A DNA stretch of 64,000 nt, from the NCBI RefSeq assembly GCF_000002985.6, contig NC_003279.8:5890001-5954000 (forward strand), in the 5' to 3' direction. Position numbers and translations under genes: made by a program. The notes under the pieces were generated by a model that was given only the letters and a program-made list of their open reading frames with translations, did no database searches and had not been told where the DNA came from. Source of the DNA: Caenorhabditis elegans (taxonomy: Eukaryota; Nematoda; Chromadorea; Rhabditida; Rhabditidae). Shown in pieces: positions 1 to 12,261 of the stretch; within the stretch, counting starts at the first letter, position 1, and every line of letters starts with the position of its first letter.

Positions 1-3000
1 GTTAAAAGCAGAAACGATGATTTCAAAGTTCTCGTATTTGCAGTTCTCGGAGGAATGACAACAGTGTTTTTACGAGCTCAAAACTCGGATTTCGTCGTTG
101 GTGTGGATAATGTGAACCCGGAAGGATTGGTCCCGATATCTCTGTACGTTTTTTTTAGAACTTTGACTTTTACTTTTTATGATCCTGCAAATTTTTGTAT
201 TTGTATCTTTTTGACTAGTCAATCTGCGCGAAATGATAAGGCTATCCAAAACAGCTGGTGTGTCTTTTGACACCTTTTCTAGTTCCTTGTGAATGAACAC
301 ATAAATATTATATTACACTTTTTGATTAAACAAAAAACCTTCCAATCTGTTTTCTTTTTTAGAGATGAATTCAACTCGGAAGTTGTCAAGTATTGTATCT
401 ACTACCTGGTTCTTGGTGTACTCATGTTCTTCACTTCATATGTACAAATCGCTTGTTTTGAGTCGTACGCAGAGAGATTGGTGCATAAATTAAGACAAAA
501 CTACCTGAAAGCCATACTCAGACAACAAATTCAATGGTTCGACAAACAACAGACCGGAAATTTAACGGCTAGACTCACGGAGTAAGTTAAGAAGTACATT
601 TTTTGAAGAATGATAGAGAAGTGAGACATGTTATATACATATAATGAGCTTTTGCCGTTCGTCAAATTTTTCTAGAAATTCATCTAAATTCCCGGAAGAT
701 CACTAAAGATATTGCAAATAATAAATCATCGTTAATCTTTTTATTGCAGCGATTTGGAGCGTGTCCGTGAAGGATTAGGTGACAAATTCGCCCTTCTTGT
801 TCAAATGTTTGCTGCTTTCTTGGCTGGATACGGAGTTGGCTTCTTTTATAGTTGGTCAATGACACTGGTTATGATGGGATTTGCTCCGTTGATTGTGCTC
901 TCTGGTGCCAAAATGAGCAAAAGCATGGCAACGCGAACAAGAGTTGAACAAGAAACGTATGCAGTCGCTGGTGCAATTGCAGAAGAAACATTCTCTTCGA
1001 TTAGAACAGTTCATTCATTAAATGGACATAAAAGAGAATTGGATAGATTTTATAACGCATTGGAAGTTGGAAGACAAACTGGAATTGTTAAATATTGTTA
1101 TATGGGTATTGGAGTTGGGTTCAGTAATTTGTGTATGTACTCTTCATATGCATTGGCATTTTGGTATGGAAGTACTCTGATTATCAATGATCCTACTTTT
1201 GATCGCGGTCTTATTTTTACGGTTAGTCATTTTTCAATTCAAAAATTCATGCTTATAAAGCAGTCATTTAAAATATTAAAGAGAGAGTACCGTTTCTGTC
1301 CCCAAACTCAAAATGTCTTCAAAATTTTTATTGAAAAAGGGCTTGATTTTAAGCTACAATCTCCATTTTTTGCAAGTATTAATTTCTTATTATTAAAAAC
1401 AAGTGAACAATTCTAATTTTCAGGTTTTCTTCGCAGTTCTCTCGGGTTCTACATCTCTCGGTGGCGCCCTTCCACATCTTGCAAGTTTTGGAACAGCTCG
1501 CGGAGCAGCTTCAACAGTATTACGTGTAATCAACTCGCACCCAAAAATCGATCCATATTCACTTGAAGGAATTCTCGTGGACAATATGAAGGGAGATATT
1601 TCATTCAAAGATGTTCATTTCCGATATCCATCTCGAAAAGATATTCATGTATTAAAAGGAATTTCTCTGGAACTGAAAGCTGGTGATAAAATTGCTTTGG
1701 TCGGTTCAAGTGGTTGTGGAAAATCAACAATTGTTAATTTACTTCAAAGATTCTATGATCCAACAAAAGGAAGAGTTTTAATTGATGGAGTTGATTTACG
1801 AGAAGTAAATGTTCATAGTCTTCGTGAACAAATTGGAATTGTTAGTCAAGAGCCAGTACTTTTCGATGGAACAATTTATGAAAATATTAAAATGGGAAAT
1901 GAGCATGCTACTCATGATCAAGTCGTTGAAGCGTGTAAAATGGCAAATGCAAATGATTTTATCAAAAGATTGCCTGATGGATATGGAACAAGAGTTGGAG
2001 AAAAAGGAGTTCAATTAAGTGGAGGACAGAAACAAAGAATTGGTTAGTTATTCAGTTGAAACATCTAAAATTGGAAAAGATCCTTTAGAAGTTCACTCGA
2101 AATTCAAAAATACGAAAGTCATCGTTTAAATTTAAAAAAAAATTATACATTTACATATATTTCATATTCCAGCCATTGCACGTGCTCTTGTCAAAAATCC
2201 AAAAATCCTTTTGCTCGACGAAGCCACATCCGCTCTCGACACGGAAGCTGAGAGAGAAGTTCAAGGTGCATTGGATCAGGCACAAGCTGGAAGAACGACA
2301 ATTATCGTAGCTCACCGATTGAGCACAATTCGAAATGTTGACAGAATATTCGTGTTCAAAGCTGGAAATATTGTTGAATCTGGAAGTCATGAGGAATTAA
2401 TGAGCAAACAAGGAATCTTCTACGATATGACACAGGCTCAAGTTGTTCGACAACAGCAACAGGAAGCAGGAAAAGGTAATTCTAATGTTTAAGGAAAACT
2501 AATATAGATTAAATTTCAGATATTGAAGACACTATTTCTGAGTCAGCTCATTCCCATCTCAGCAGAAAGTCTTCCACAAGAAGTGCCATTTCAATTGCAA
2601 CATCTATTCATCAGCTCGCTGAGGAGGTTGAGGTACGAAAATAATTACTTATTTCTTTTGGTTTTTGAAGGTGGAGTATCGTCAGTGGGGATTTACTACA
2701 TGCATAATAGTCACACTTGACCAAATATAAAACCTCTACAAATTTTTAGATATTCCATTTTGAGATTAAGAGAGTTTTGATAAATTGGCAAATGTTTGAA
2801 AAATTGGGCTTTTCAAAGAAATTTAAGCAATGCCGCATGTTCGATCTTCTACAACGGTTATATACAAATTATCAAAAAACACAATTAAAATGTGAAACTG
2901 GTAGAGAAAAAATTTTTAGTCGACTTCCAAAATTATGAGTTGCGAAACCTGAGGAATTTCAACTTATTGACTGTAAAAAATTAATATAATTTTTGAAAAT

Positions 3001-5636
3001 TTTTAAAAAGCTATTCAGATATTTGACCATAATATGTAGGTGTAATTCTCTTACTGGCGCTACTCCATCCTTTAAAAAATAATATTCAAAAATGTGTTCT
3101 TTAACTGAAATCCATTTCAACTCAAATCCAAAACAATTATAGTTATTCCCAAAATATTCCAGCTAATTGACCCATTCAATGGTCAAACGAATCAAGATGT
3201 GATAAGATCTCGTATTTTATCAGCATTTGGGGGTGTAAGTGATAGATGAATATATTCGGTTTTCAATGTTTCATTTCAACTTCTCTCCTTTCTCTGATTC
3301 TTCCTTACATTTTCTTCAAACACGGCTTCTTCTAAGTACTTATCAGCATGCTTTTATATTGTTTTTTTGGTTCAATGATCAATTTTTTTTAAATTTTTCC
3401 TAATTTAACAAAATAACTTTCAGGAATGCAAGGCTCCACCCACCTCAATGTTCAAAATATTCAAATTCAACGGAGACAAAGTCGGATGGTTTATTGGTGG
3501 AATTTTTGGAGCATTTATTTTTGGATCAGTTACTCCAGTTTTTGCTCTTGTATATGCTGAAATTTTCAATGTAATTTTTTAGAAATATTAAAGTAGAAGT
3601 AAAACTGTACATTTTTCAGGTATACTCTTTGCCAGCTGATCAAATGCAAGCAAATGTGTATTTCTGGTGTGGAATGTTTGTTCTTATGGGAATCACTTTC
3701 TTCGTTGGATTCTTCACTTCTGCAAATTGCCTCGGACGATGTGGAGAGTCACTGACAATGAAGTTGAGATTTGAAGCATTCAAGAATTTATTAAGACAAG
3801 ATATCGCTTTTTATGATGATTTGAGACATGGAACTGGAAAATTGTGCACAAGATTTGCAACTGATGCTCCGAATGTTCGATATGTATTCACAAGACTTCC
3901 AGTTGTTTTAGCATCAATTGTGACTATTTGTGGAGCTCTGGGAATTGGATTCTATTACGGATGGCAACTTGCCTTGATTCTTGTCGTAATGGTTCCACTA
4001 CTTGTAATGGGAGGATATTTCGAAATGCAAATGAGATTTGGAAAACAAATAAGAGATACTCAATTGTTGGAAGAAGCTGGAAAAGTAGCTTCACAGGCTG
4101 TTGAACACATTCGAACAGTTCATAGTTTAAATCGTCAGGAACAATTTCATTTCACATACTGTGAATATCTTCGGGAACCATTCAATACTAATCTGAAACA
4201 TGCACATACATATGGAGCTGTATTTGCATTCTCTCAATCTCTTATTTTCTTCATGTATGCTGCTGCATTCTATCTTGGAAGTATTTTTGTAAATCAACAA
4301 GCTATGCAACCAATTGATGTCTATCGAGTATTCTTTGCTATTTCATTCTGTGGACAAATGATTGGAAATACTACATCTTTTATTCCTGATGTCGTAAAAG
4401 CTCGTCTTGCTGCTTCTCTTTTGTTCTATCTTATTGAACATCCAACACCTATTGATTCTCTATCTGATAGTGGAATTGTGAAGCCGATAACTGGAAATAT
4501 TTCAATCAGAAATGTATTTTTCAATTATCCAACAAGAAAGGATACCAAGGTTTTACAAGGATTCACTCTTGATGTAGGTTTTAATTTGATACCTGACTTC
4601 TATATGACAGTAGTGCAATCCTAGGGTAAAAAGCAATAAGCCTTGACTTTTAAAAACTGGATATGGATTTTTTTTGCGTTTTTGTATCGAATGTTTATGC
4701 ACTTGCCCTCTGACTTTTTTACTGAAATTTTAAAAATAGGAAAAAAAAAAAAGACAATGATCCTACAATTCTTAACCCACCTGTAAAAACAAATATTAAT
4801 ATATTTATTTTAGATCAAAGCCGGTAAAACTGTTGCACTTGTCGGGCACTCAGGATGTGGAAAATCTACAATTATGGGACTGCTGGAGAGATTCTATAAT
4901 CAAGATAAAGGAATGATTGTGAGTCAATTTTCTTTCTGATTGGTTTTAACTGCAAACAATTTTAGATGATTGATGGTGATAACATCCGTAACCTAAACAT
5001 CAGTTCACTTCGCGAACAAGTATGTATTGTAAGTCAAGAGCCAACGTTGTTTGATTGCACAATTGGAGAAAATATTTGCTACGGAACAAATCGAAATGTT
5101 ACATATCAAGAAATTGTTGAAGCTGCCAAAATGGCAAATATTCACAATTTCATTCTAGGATTGCCAGATGTAGGGTGATATTTTCATAAATCAGAACTCA
5201 TTCTAAAAATTTCAGGGTTATGATACTCATGTCGGAGAGAAAGGAACTCAACTTTCGGGTGGTCAAAAACAAAGAATTGCCATTGCACGGGCACTTGTTC
5301 GATCTCCTTCTGTTTTACTTTTGGATGAAGCAACTAGTGCATTAGATACGGAAAGTGAAAAGGTTTGTATGAAAAATATTGAAATAGCAAATTGACTTTG
5401 AAGAATATCGTTTTATTCACTGTTTACAGATTGTACAAGAAGCATTGGACGCCGCAAAACAAGGTCGCACGTGTCTTGTCATTGCTCATCGGTTGAGCAC
5501 AATTCAAAATAGTGACGTCATTGCGATCGTCAGTGAGGGTAAAATTGTGGAAAAGGGAACACATGACGAGTTGATAAGGAAGAGTGAAATATATCAGAAA
5601 TTCTGTGAAACGCAGAGGATTGTCGAAAGTCAATAA
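1..5636 (+). CDS. pgp-2: P-glycoprotein (ABCB-type full ABC transporter), 5' end outside window
   Basis: Full ABC transporter with the order TM domain, NBD, TM domain, NBD. Exons: 1-143, 363-581, 750-1221, 1424-2042, 2173-2475, 2520-2632, 3163-3234, 3424-3570, 3620-4573, 4814-4918, 4966-5169, 5216-5362, 5430-5636. All junctions keep frame and give 1234 residues before the stop, so only a short N-terminus is missing. NBD1 has Walker [10 protein letters not shown] (1703-1729), signature LSGGQ and Walker B LLLDEAT (near 2208). NBD2 has Walker [10 protein letters not shown] (4844-4870), LSGGQ (5252-5266) and Walker B near 5314. Both catalytic sites look intact. The family exports lipophilic substrates using ATP. 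C. elegans PGP-2 is known from intestinal lysosome-related gut granules, where it affects acidification and lipid storage. The pgp-2 name rests on memory of the neighbourhood (C34G6) and could be another PGP paralogue; the family call is secure. Confidence 0.9.
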
Positions 5637-6887
5637 TTTAAATATGTATTAGATTCTCAAACACGAGTTTACAAACTAATTTGCATGGAGTTTCATTTTT
5701 TTAATGTTCAATTGAAACAGCTTGATATTTAAAATTTAAATATGCTCATCAAGTAAAATTTTTAGAAAATTTTGTAAACCCGTAATAATTTTTTTGTCAT
5801 CTAGGTACTTTGCTTTTTCCCCAAATAGCCTTTCCCTCCATCTTGTGTATTTTGTGTGAAATTCTTTGAATTGTGATAATTATCTTTGAATTGTGATAAT
5901 TGTCTTTTTGTTTTCTTTTTTAAATATATTATTTACCATTTTCACTGCATAAATATTTTTATTTGAAAAAAAACTACTCATCATTCAATATGTAGAATCT
6001 AAAATAGGATTTCTTTAGACTATTATATTTTTAATTTAACTTTTTTACTGTAGTTTCATTACACCTATTTCAATTTAAGATCAATGAAACATCCAATCTA
6101 AATTTGACGAAGATTGATAAAAGAATCTCTAGAAGATCAAAAATTGGAAATGCTGTGAAAAATTGTAAGGCTGAACAAAATACACGCTCTTTGAATTGGA
6201 GGGCATTCGAAGGAAAGTGCTACAGTGTTTGAAAATTTATTTTAAAAGCAATAATAGACCATAAAAATCGAAGGTAACATTGTTTTCATCGACGACTTCC
6301 AAACAAGTGGCAAAAAGTGAGATTTTTCCAATTTTCAAAAATTCATATAAACTTTAGAATTTTTTTTTGAATGTTATCACTATTATTTTTTATTAAGTTA
6401 CAGGAGTTTGATATGAAGTCACGACGTTTTGCTAATAGTAAGAAGGCAAGTGATGAGAAAAGTGAGAAGTGCCTTTCACGACTCAACCGTATGAAATGTA
6501 TTAATCGGCCCCATAGAAAATATATTTCTCTAAAAATACAATAACATTTTTAATTTAAAAATAACGTGTAACATGTGTTCTACGTGTTCTACAAAAAATA
6601 TCTGATAGTCATCATCCAGAAAAAAAAATTTCCTTCATCTCAATCCACATCACAATCATTAATTGTTATTTCTGATCAGCTCTCTTCTGGTTGAAAAAGT
6701 GAGTTTACTCTTTAGAAACGTGCGATTTCAGACAGCTTGAAATTGGCTTGATGCTCTGCTTAATGTTTTGTTTCAACAAAACAATTGATTTCTTTCGGCA
6801 AATCGGAAGTCACATATTTTTGCTGCTTAACAACTGATATCAACGGACCATTTTCAGACTTTCGATTCATCGAAGTAAAACAAAGAA
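5637..6887. other. Intergenic region, pgp-2 3' side to small gene
   Basis: No gene is supported here. It holds the pgp-2 3' end and the upstream region of the lysine-rich gene. Two copies of an 18-20 base unit (TCTTTGAATTGTGATAATT) lie in tandem at 5863-5901. A TTTCAG at about 6727-6732, before the next start codon, could be a trans-splice or 5'UTR intron acceptor. I see no other structure. Confidence 0.5.
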
Positions 6888-7339
6888 ATGACGACTGGAA
6901 AGAGTAAAAACACGAAGAAAGACTGTGCTGACAAGAAGAAAACTTCGAAAACGAAGAAGAAGACTTCAAATTTGTCGGTTTCAAGATCCCAAACTTCTGT
7001 GGATATGAATGAGAAGGACAAGGCAAAGGAGGCAAAGGAGTTGAAAGAGAAGAAGGCAAAAGAAGAAGCCGAGAAGAAGGTTGTTGCCACACCGAAGAAA
7101 GATGCCTCGAAGGATCATGCAAAGAAGGAGGATGATCCTAATAAGGTAACAGTTACGATTTTGAAGTTGATTAGGAAAACACACTGCTAAAAATTTCTTT
7201 TGGAAAAAGTTGAGAATATGAACAATTTCAGCAAAACGAGCCAAGTGGAATGGATGTTCTTGTGAAGGAGGACGGCAAGAAGACAAAGATGGACGATGGA
7301 TACGAGGATTTTGGTCCAGGAGCTGGTGCTGCTCAATGA
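6888..7339 (+). CDS. Small lysine-rich charged protein, function unknown
   Basis: Two exons, 6888-7145 and 7232-7339, joined in phase 0, give 121 residues. Exon 1 is dominated by Lys, Glu, Ala, Ser and Thr, with runs such as KKKTSK and KEAKELKEKKAKEEAEKK that favour a charged helix or disorder. The C-terminus is short and acidic/glycine-rich (DDGYEDFGPGAGAAQ). There is no signal peptide or membrane segment. The splice sites are good (AAG|GTAACA and TTTCAG|CAA), and an AATAAA follows at 7391-7396, about 50 bases after the stop, so this looks like a real gene despite low complexity. The composition resembles basic nucleic-acid-binding or intrinsically disordered proteins, but no family is recognised. 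The upstream in-frame stop and the lack of another ATG support the chosen start. Confidence 0.75.
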
Positions 7340-7390
7340 GCAACTGTCCGAGAAACTGAATCGAAAGGGAACAATTCAATATTGTATTGT

Positions 7391-7396
7391 AATAAA
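7391..7396 (+). terminator. Polyadenylation signal AATAAA of the lysine-rich gene
   Basis: Canonical AATAAA 52 bases after the TGA at 7337-7339. This is the expected distance for a C. elegans 3' end. Confidence 0.6.
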
Positions 7397-7399
7397 AGT

Positions 7400-8320
7400 T
7401 TTTTTAAAGTTCGGTGTTTGTGGTTGCAAGTATCTGATTTTGAAGCAAGACATTACACGGGGCCACCCGCCAGGGCTGTTCAGCAACCGGGAATTGTAAG
7501 AACAAATGTTGCATTAAAAATCTGCTGGAAGGGCACGAGGAAGAGTAGTGAAAAATACTTGTGAAATATTGTTCGCCACTTGCAAAATGCATCCAAAATA
7601 TTCGCTAAGTATTTTACAAACGGCATGCGCAGTCTCATTTGGTTTTCAGTTTTTTCCCAAGTGTTTCAGAAAGAGAACACCAGGTCAGTTCCTCGTCCAA
7701 TTCTTTGTCATTCGGAAATTAATGACATCATCAACTTCTTATCACTATTATCAAAAGAAGAAAAAGAGATCAGCGAATTTCACAGAAAACAACGAAAAAT
7801 AAAAAAGAAGAGATGAAGGTAAAAGACAAAAAACTGTTACAAAAAAATGAAAAAGGGACGGAGAATCGCCTCGTCTTCATTTTAACTTCATCAGTTTGCC
7901 CTGAATCGAACCAGTAATTTTCAAATGTTTTTTGGGTTTAGTTGTCAATTAAATTGACAAAAAATTGACTAGTTTTCTTCTTTCTGATATTATTTCGATG
8001 TTTCTCTACTTCACTAACCACCAAAAATGTTCCAATGGAATCTAGAAAATACCATCAAAATTAAAAGTTGAACAAACTTTTCAATAATTTTTTAAAAGTC
8101 TTTTCAGAACTGTTGAAATTTGAGCAATTCATTTTATTTTTATTTTTTCCCGAAAATCCTAATGATATTGTTTTTGATTTTTGATTTTATATTTTAGTTT
8201 GGGTTTGGTATATATTTGAAAATATAAAATCATACAAAAATTCCTCGTCTTCTACTTTAAATTTATGTAAGAAAAAGGTTCTCCATTTTTCTTGATTTTC
8301 AGGTTTCTACGCCTTGAACC
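7400..8320. other. Intergenic region upstream of the tyrosinase gene
   Basis: About 900 bases with only short chance reading frames. It ends with a pyrimidine-rich tract and TTTTCAG at about 8296-8302, 18 bases before the tyrosinase ATG, which is the usual form of a spliced-leader acceptor in C. elegans. No repeat family was recognised. Confidence 0.5.
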
Positions 8321-11300
8321 ATGAGGTTTTTGATACCCATAATCTTTACAACATTACCATTATGTTTACAAGCACAAGAAGATCCATGTGCAAGTGCTCC
8401 ATCAGAAGCAGCAAAAATTATGTGCAAGCAGATTCACAGATGGGATGATGGAGCAAGGGTTAGTGTTATATTTTTGAAGTGTTTCTATTTGTTTTATTAC
8501 TTTAATCAGTAAAAATGTGACCATTTGGTTGCATATTTTTATCATCCAGCTAACTCAAAGCACTGTCTTTTTGAATTTTCATTTTCAACTAATCCTGCCT
8601 GCTGAGGTTGCTTAGGTTGCCTGTTTTGTGCCTTCTGCTAGAGAACAATTCAACATATTCTTCATCTTTCTGTTGAACTTACAACAGCTAAATTAGAATT
8701 AGGCAACGTAGTTAACTTTGATACACAAAAAATATATGTCAGTTAGGCAGGTATGCAGGCAAGCATGAAGCATAAATGTACGCCTGAATACGTGCTTTCC
8801 TTATTTTTTGTTCTTTTGATACCACATTAAATTTTCTGGGCAAACAGGCGAATCATGATAATGAAATAACTACAATTGTGATGCGGTCAAGGACATGTTG
8901 GTCAGAAACAAGACGGTCAAAGATCTCAAATATTGCAGGCGGCATCAAAGAAAAAGAAAATTGCATTACCACCAGGAATGGCAAAGGGAATGGCAGCTGA
9001 GTTTGCTCCAATTGCTTCAAATATCTACCAGTGCATGGATTTACCCTGCTTGTGTTCTTATTTGAGAGGTAAAACTGGAAAATTAGAAAATGAAGAAATG
9101 CTTTAAAAATAGGTGTATTAGAAATGTATTTAAACGAAAACCGGTTGCAAGTCTATTAGAAGCTAGCGTTCCCGGGAATACACTACATATATCGATTTAT
9201 AGGAACTGCGTCTGGAAACGGTTGTACTCTTCCAAATGGAAGGCCACTTCAAAAATCAGTGAGAAAAGAGTACCGTACTCTCACAGATGATGAACGAAAT
9301 AGACTTCACGCAGCATTCCGTGCTCTCAAAAATGTTAGTTCAAACTTTAAAACTCTAAGTTCTACATTCAATTGCAGAATGGTGAATACGAAAGAATTGG
9401 AAGAATTCACTCACAAATGTCTGCTGCCGGAGGAGCTCATTCTGGACCAGCATTCCTTCCGTGGCATCGTGAATTTGTGAAACGTGTCGAGTTTGCTCTA
9501 CGCCAAGTTGATCCAACGGTTAATCTTCCATATTGGGATTCTACGTTGGATAGTAGACTGCCACGTCCTGCAGATACTATTATGTTCAGGTAGGTTTTAA
9601 ATCATTAATAGAATTTGTATAAATTTAAAGAAAATTAACGCATAATACTCACTTTTCTATTTTTAGTGACTATCTTATGGGAAGTACCGGACTTGTTAAT
9701 GATGGACCCTTCACAAATTGGCGAACTTTGGCTGGAAGAGCCCAAATACTGAGAGCCGTCGGAGCACAAGGAGCTCCACTTTCACAAAATGATATTGATT
9801 TTGTAATGAGACAGACACAAATTGATCAAGTATTATCGTTTACTGCACCACAACAAGGATGCCCATATAGAACTGATTTCAATTGTCTTGAATATACTCA
9901 TGGAAATGTTCACATTTTTGTTGGAGGAGATATGTTCGACACTGCAACTTCTTCAAATGATCCTTCATTTTTCCTTCATCATGCATTTATTGATTTTGTA
10001 TGGGAAGAATGGAGATTGGCAAGACAATCAAGAGCTGATCGGGAAATTGCATTCCCTCCTGATAATCAATTATGTGCTTCTGCACAACATTTTGGAGCAT
10101 CTCCAATGCAGCCGTTCAGTCCAATGAGGTAAAGAAACTGTGAATTGATTACAGGGAAATGTAATTATTTTCAGAAATATCGATGGTTTATCCAATAAAT
10201 ATACAGATAACTTGTATAGTTATGCACCACGGCCAACATGTCAAGCTGGAGGCGATTGCGGTTCTAAGTGAGACTTTTTTGAAAATTATCAGAATAACCT
10301 AGGAAATGTTACGCAAATATTTGAAAAATTACAGCTATGCTATTTTTTGGCAGGGTTTAATTTTTTTAGAATCAAAAACTTTCAAGATAAAAAATTCATG
10401 TGAAACTTGAAAGATTGTCGTACAAGATATAAGATCATTTTTGATGATACATTTTCACACACTAAAAATTTGGAATATTCTTGATGTCTACCGTGGAAGA
10501 CTTACTGGAATTTGTAAATTTCAGATTCCTTTTCTGTGACACTTCCACCGGGGCCGCCCGTTGTGTATCTCGTATTCGTCCAGGATCTCAATGTGGTCAA
10601 TTCCGTGTGAATCCATGTTTCTCAGGAATCTGCCAAAACGGTGTATGTGTTCTCTCATCAACAGCTCCACGTCCAACACCTGCTCCAACAACTCCAACAC
10701 CTCAAAATCCAGTACAATCTCAAGAATCATGTTTCAATGAGAATCAGTGTTGTGCATCATGGGCAGCATCTGGGGAATGTTCGAGGAATACGGCTTATAT
10801 GAATGAATGGTGTAAGGCCAGTTGTGGTGTTTGTAAACCCAAATATCGACTGGCTGATGGTGAGTGTATTTTGTATTTTAGGATTTTTTAATTAAAAAAT
10901 ATTTAAATTACCACAAGGGTTTTTTCGGTAAAATTCTTTTTAAAAAGTTTGCTATTGTAATTTGGCAATTTCAGAAAATTAAAGGTACATGGGGTTATTT
11001 GAAAGGGTCCCACCGGGAAAAAGTTTATGGTATCTTTATTAGATTTTTCCGGCGCCGTTCATGTTTAGAAAGATAAAATTGAAAAATATAAACTCTCACA
11101 TAAATGAAACAAATAAAAACTGACCAAAAATAATAAAAGTTCCTCCAAGCCCCATAAAAACCAAATAAACCCATGCACCTCTAAGTTCGTGTATCGAAAA
11201 ACTGCAAAATTACGATAATTTTCCAGATTGCACTGATCGTCATACCCAATGCAGTAGCTGGTCCCGCTCCGGTGAATGCACCAAAAATCAACTCTGGATG

Positions 11301-12034
11301 ACTGAAAATTGCCGTAAAAGTTGTAATAAATGTGGTAGATCACGTGCTCAAGAGTGTGGAGGAGGTGGTACTACAGTAACCACGACGACACCTGCTCCAG
11401 CTCAACAGTGTGATAATTCTGATGGTTGTTTCAATGAGAATGTTTGCTGTGCTGTATGGGGATTAATGGGAGAATGCCGAAAAAATACAAGATATATGGC
11501 ATGTAATTGTCGAGTTTCATGTGGACATTGCTATCCTGAAGATTACAATTATGGATGTAAGCTTTATTTTTAAAAAAATATTTTTATAATTAAAAAATAT
11601 ATATTTCAGCATGCGTCGACTACCATAGATCATGTGCCGGATGGGCTCGTGTCGGTGAATGTCAGAAAAATCCATGGATGGCTGAGAATTGTAGATCAAG
11701 CTGTAACAGTTGCTATACTCAATCAGAGCTTCGTAGAATGTGTGGAACTACAGCTGGATCAGTTGCTCCAGTTGCACAAGTTCGTCAGACTAATCCATCT
11801 CGTCAACCACCACGTGGAGGTTGGGGACGTGACGATTTCGGAGATAATGGAGGATGGGGTGGAAATGGAGGTGGTGGATGGGGAAACAATGATCCATGGG
11901 GAGGATCAAGATGGGGTGGTGGAAGAGGTGGATGGGGTGGAGGTGGATGGGGAGGCGGTGGATGGGGTAAACGATCCATTCGAGCAGCCAATGCATCAAT
12001 TTCAATGCCATCTTTTGATCCGGACCTCTTGTAA
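8321..12034 (+). CDS. tyr-4: Secreted tyrosinase / phenoloxidase-like protein with four ShK domains
   Basis: Exons: 8321-8458, 8939-9068, 9203-9333, 9378-9589, 9667-10128, 10175-10267, 10525-10859, 11227-11556, 11610-12034, giving 751 residues in one frame. The protein starts with a signal peptide ([18 protein letters not shown]). The type-3 copper domain follows. Copper-A histidines lie in RIHSQM, GGAHSG and PWHREF (exon 4). Copper-B histidines lie in YTHGNVH and FLHHAF (exon 5). All six ligands appear present, so o-diphenol/monophenol oxidation is plausible. After it come four six-cysteine ShK modules, in exons 7 (one), 8 (two) and 9 (one), then a Gly/Trp/Asn-rich tail near the C-terminus with many GGWGG steps. 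Nematode tyrosinases with ShK tails are probably extracellular and may act in cuticle or eggshell cross-linking. The tyr-4 assignment is from memory of this locus. Confidence 0.88.
11806..11973 (+). repeat. Gly/Trp-rich low-complexity coding repeat in the tyrosinase C-terminus
   Basis: The coding sequence is a degenerate tandem of GGTGGATGGGG-like steps, giving repeated GGW/GGG motifs in the last exon of the tyrosinase gene. The antisense frames read as His/Pro-rich ORFs, which are artefacts of this tract. It resembles glycine-rich tails of structural or matrix proteins. Confidence 0.7.
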
Positions 12035-12077
12035 TTTTTGTTACCTTTTCTCAATTTATCCGATTATTTTCGTGTAT

Positions 12078-12105
12078 AATAAATATTTGCCTCAAACTCA
12101 ATAAA
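12078..12105 (+). terminator. Polyadenylation signals of the tyrosinase gene (two AATAAA)
   Basis: Two AATAAA hexamers, at 12078-12083 and 12100-12105, lie 44 and 66 bases after the TAA at 12032-12034. The convergent stam-1 coding region ends at 12262, so the two genes share a 227-base 3' interval. Confidence 0.6.
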
Positions 12106-12261
12106 GAATTCATTTTTATCTTATCGAGAACTCGAGGAAGCAAAAGACTATACAGAAACGGGTGGCGAATCGAGAAAAATAAGTTAGAAGTGATCACAAT
12201 ATCAATGGAACTAGTTACAGATTCAAGGAGGAAAAGGTGATATTCACAACAAATCAAAAAG

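Noticed and set aside
11790..12054. His/Pro-rich minus-strand frames opposite the tyrosinase tail
   Set aside because: Antisense reading of GGTGGATGG-type coding repeats; no splice sites or start context.
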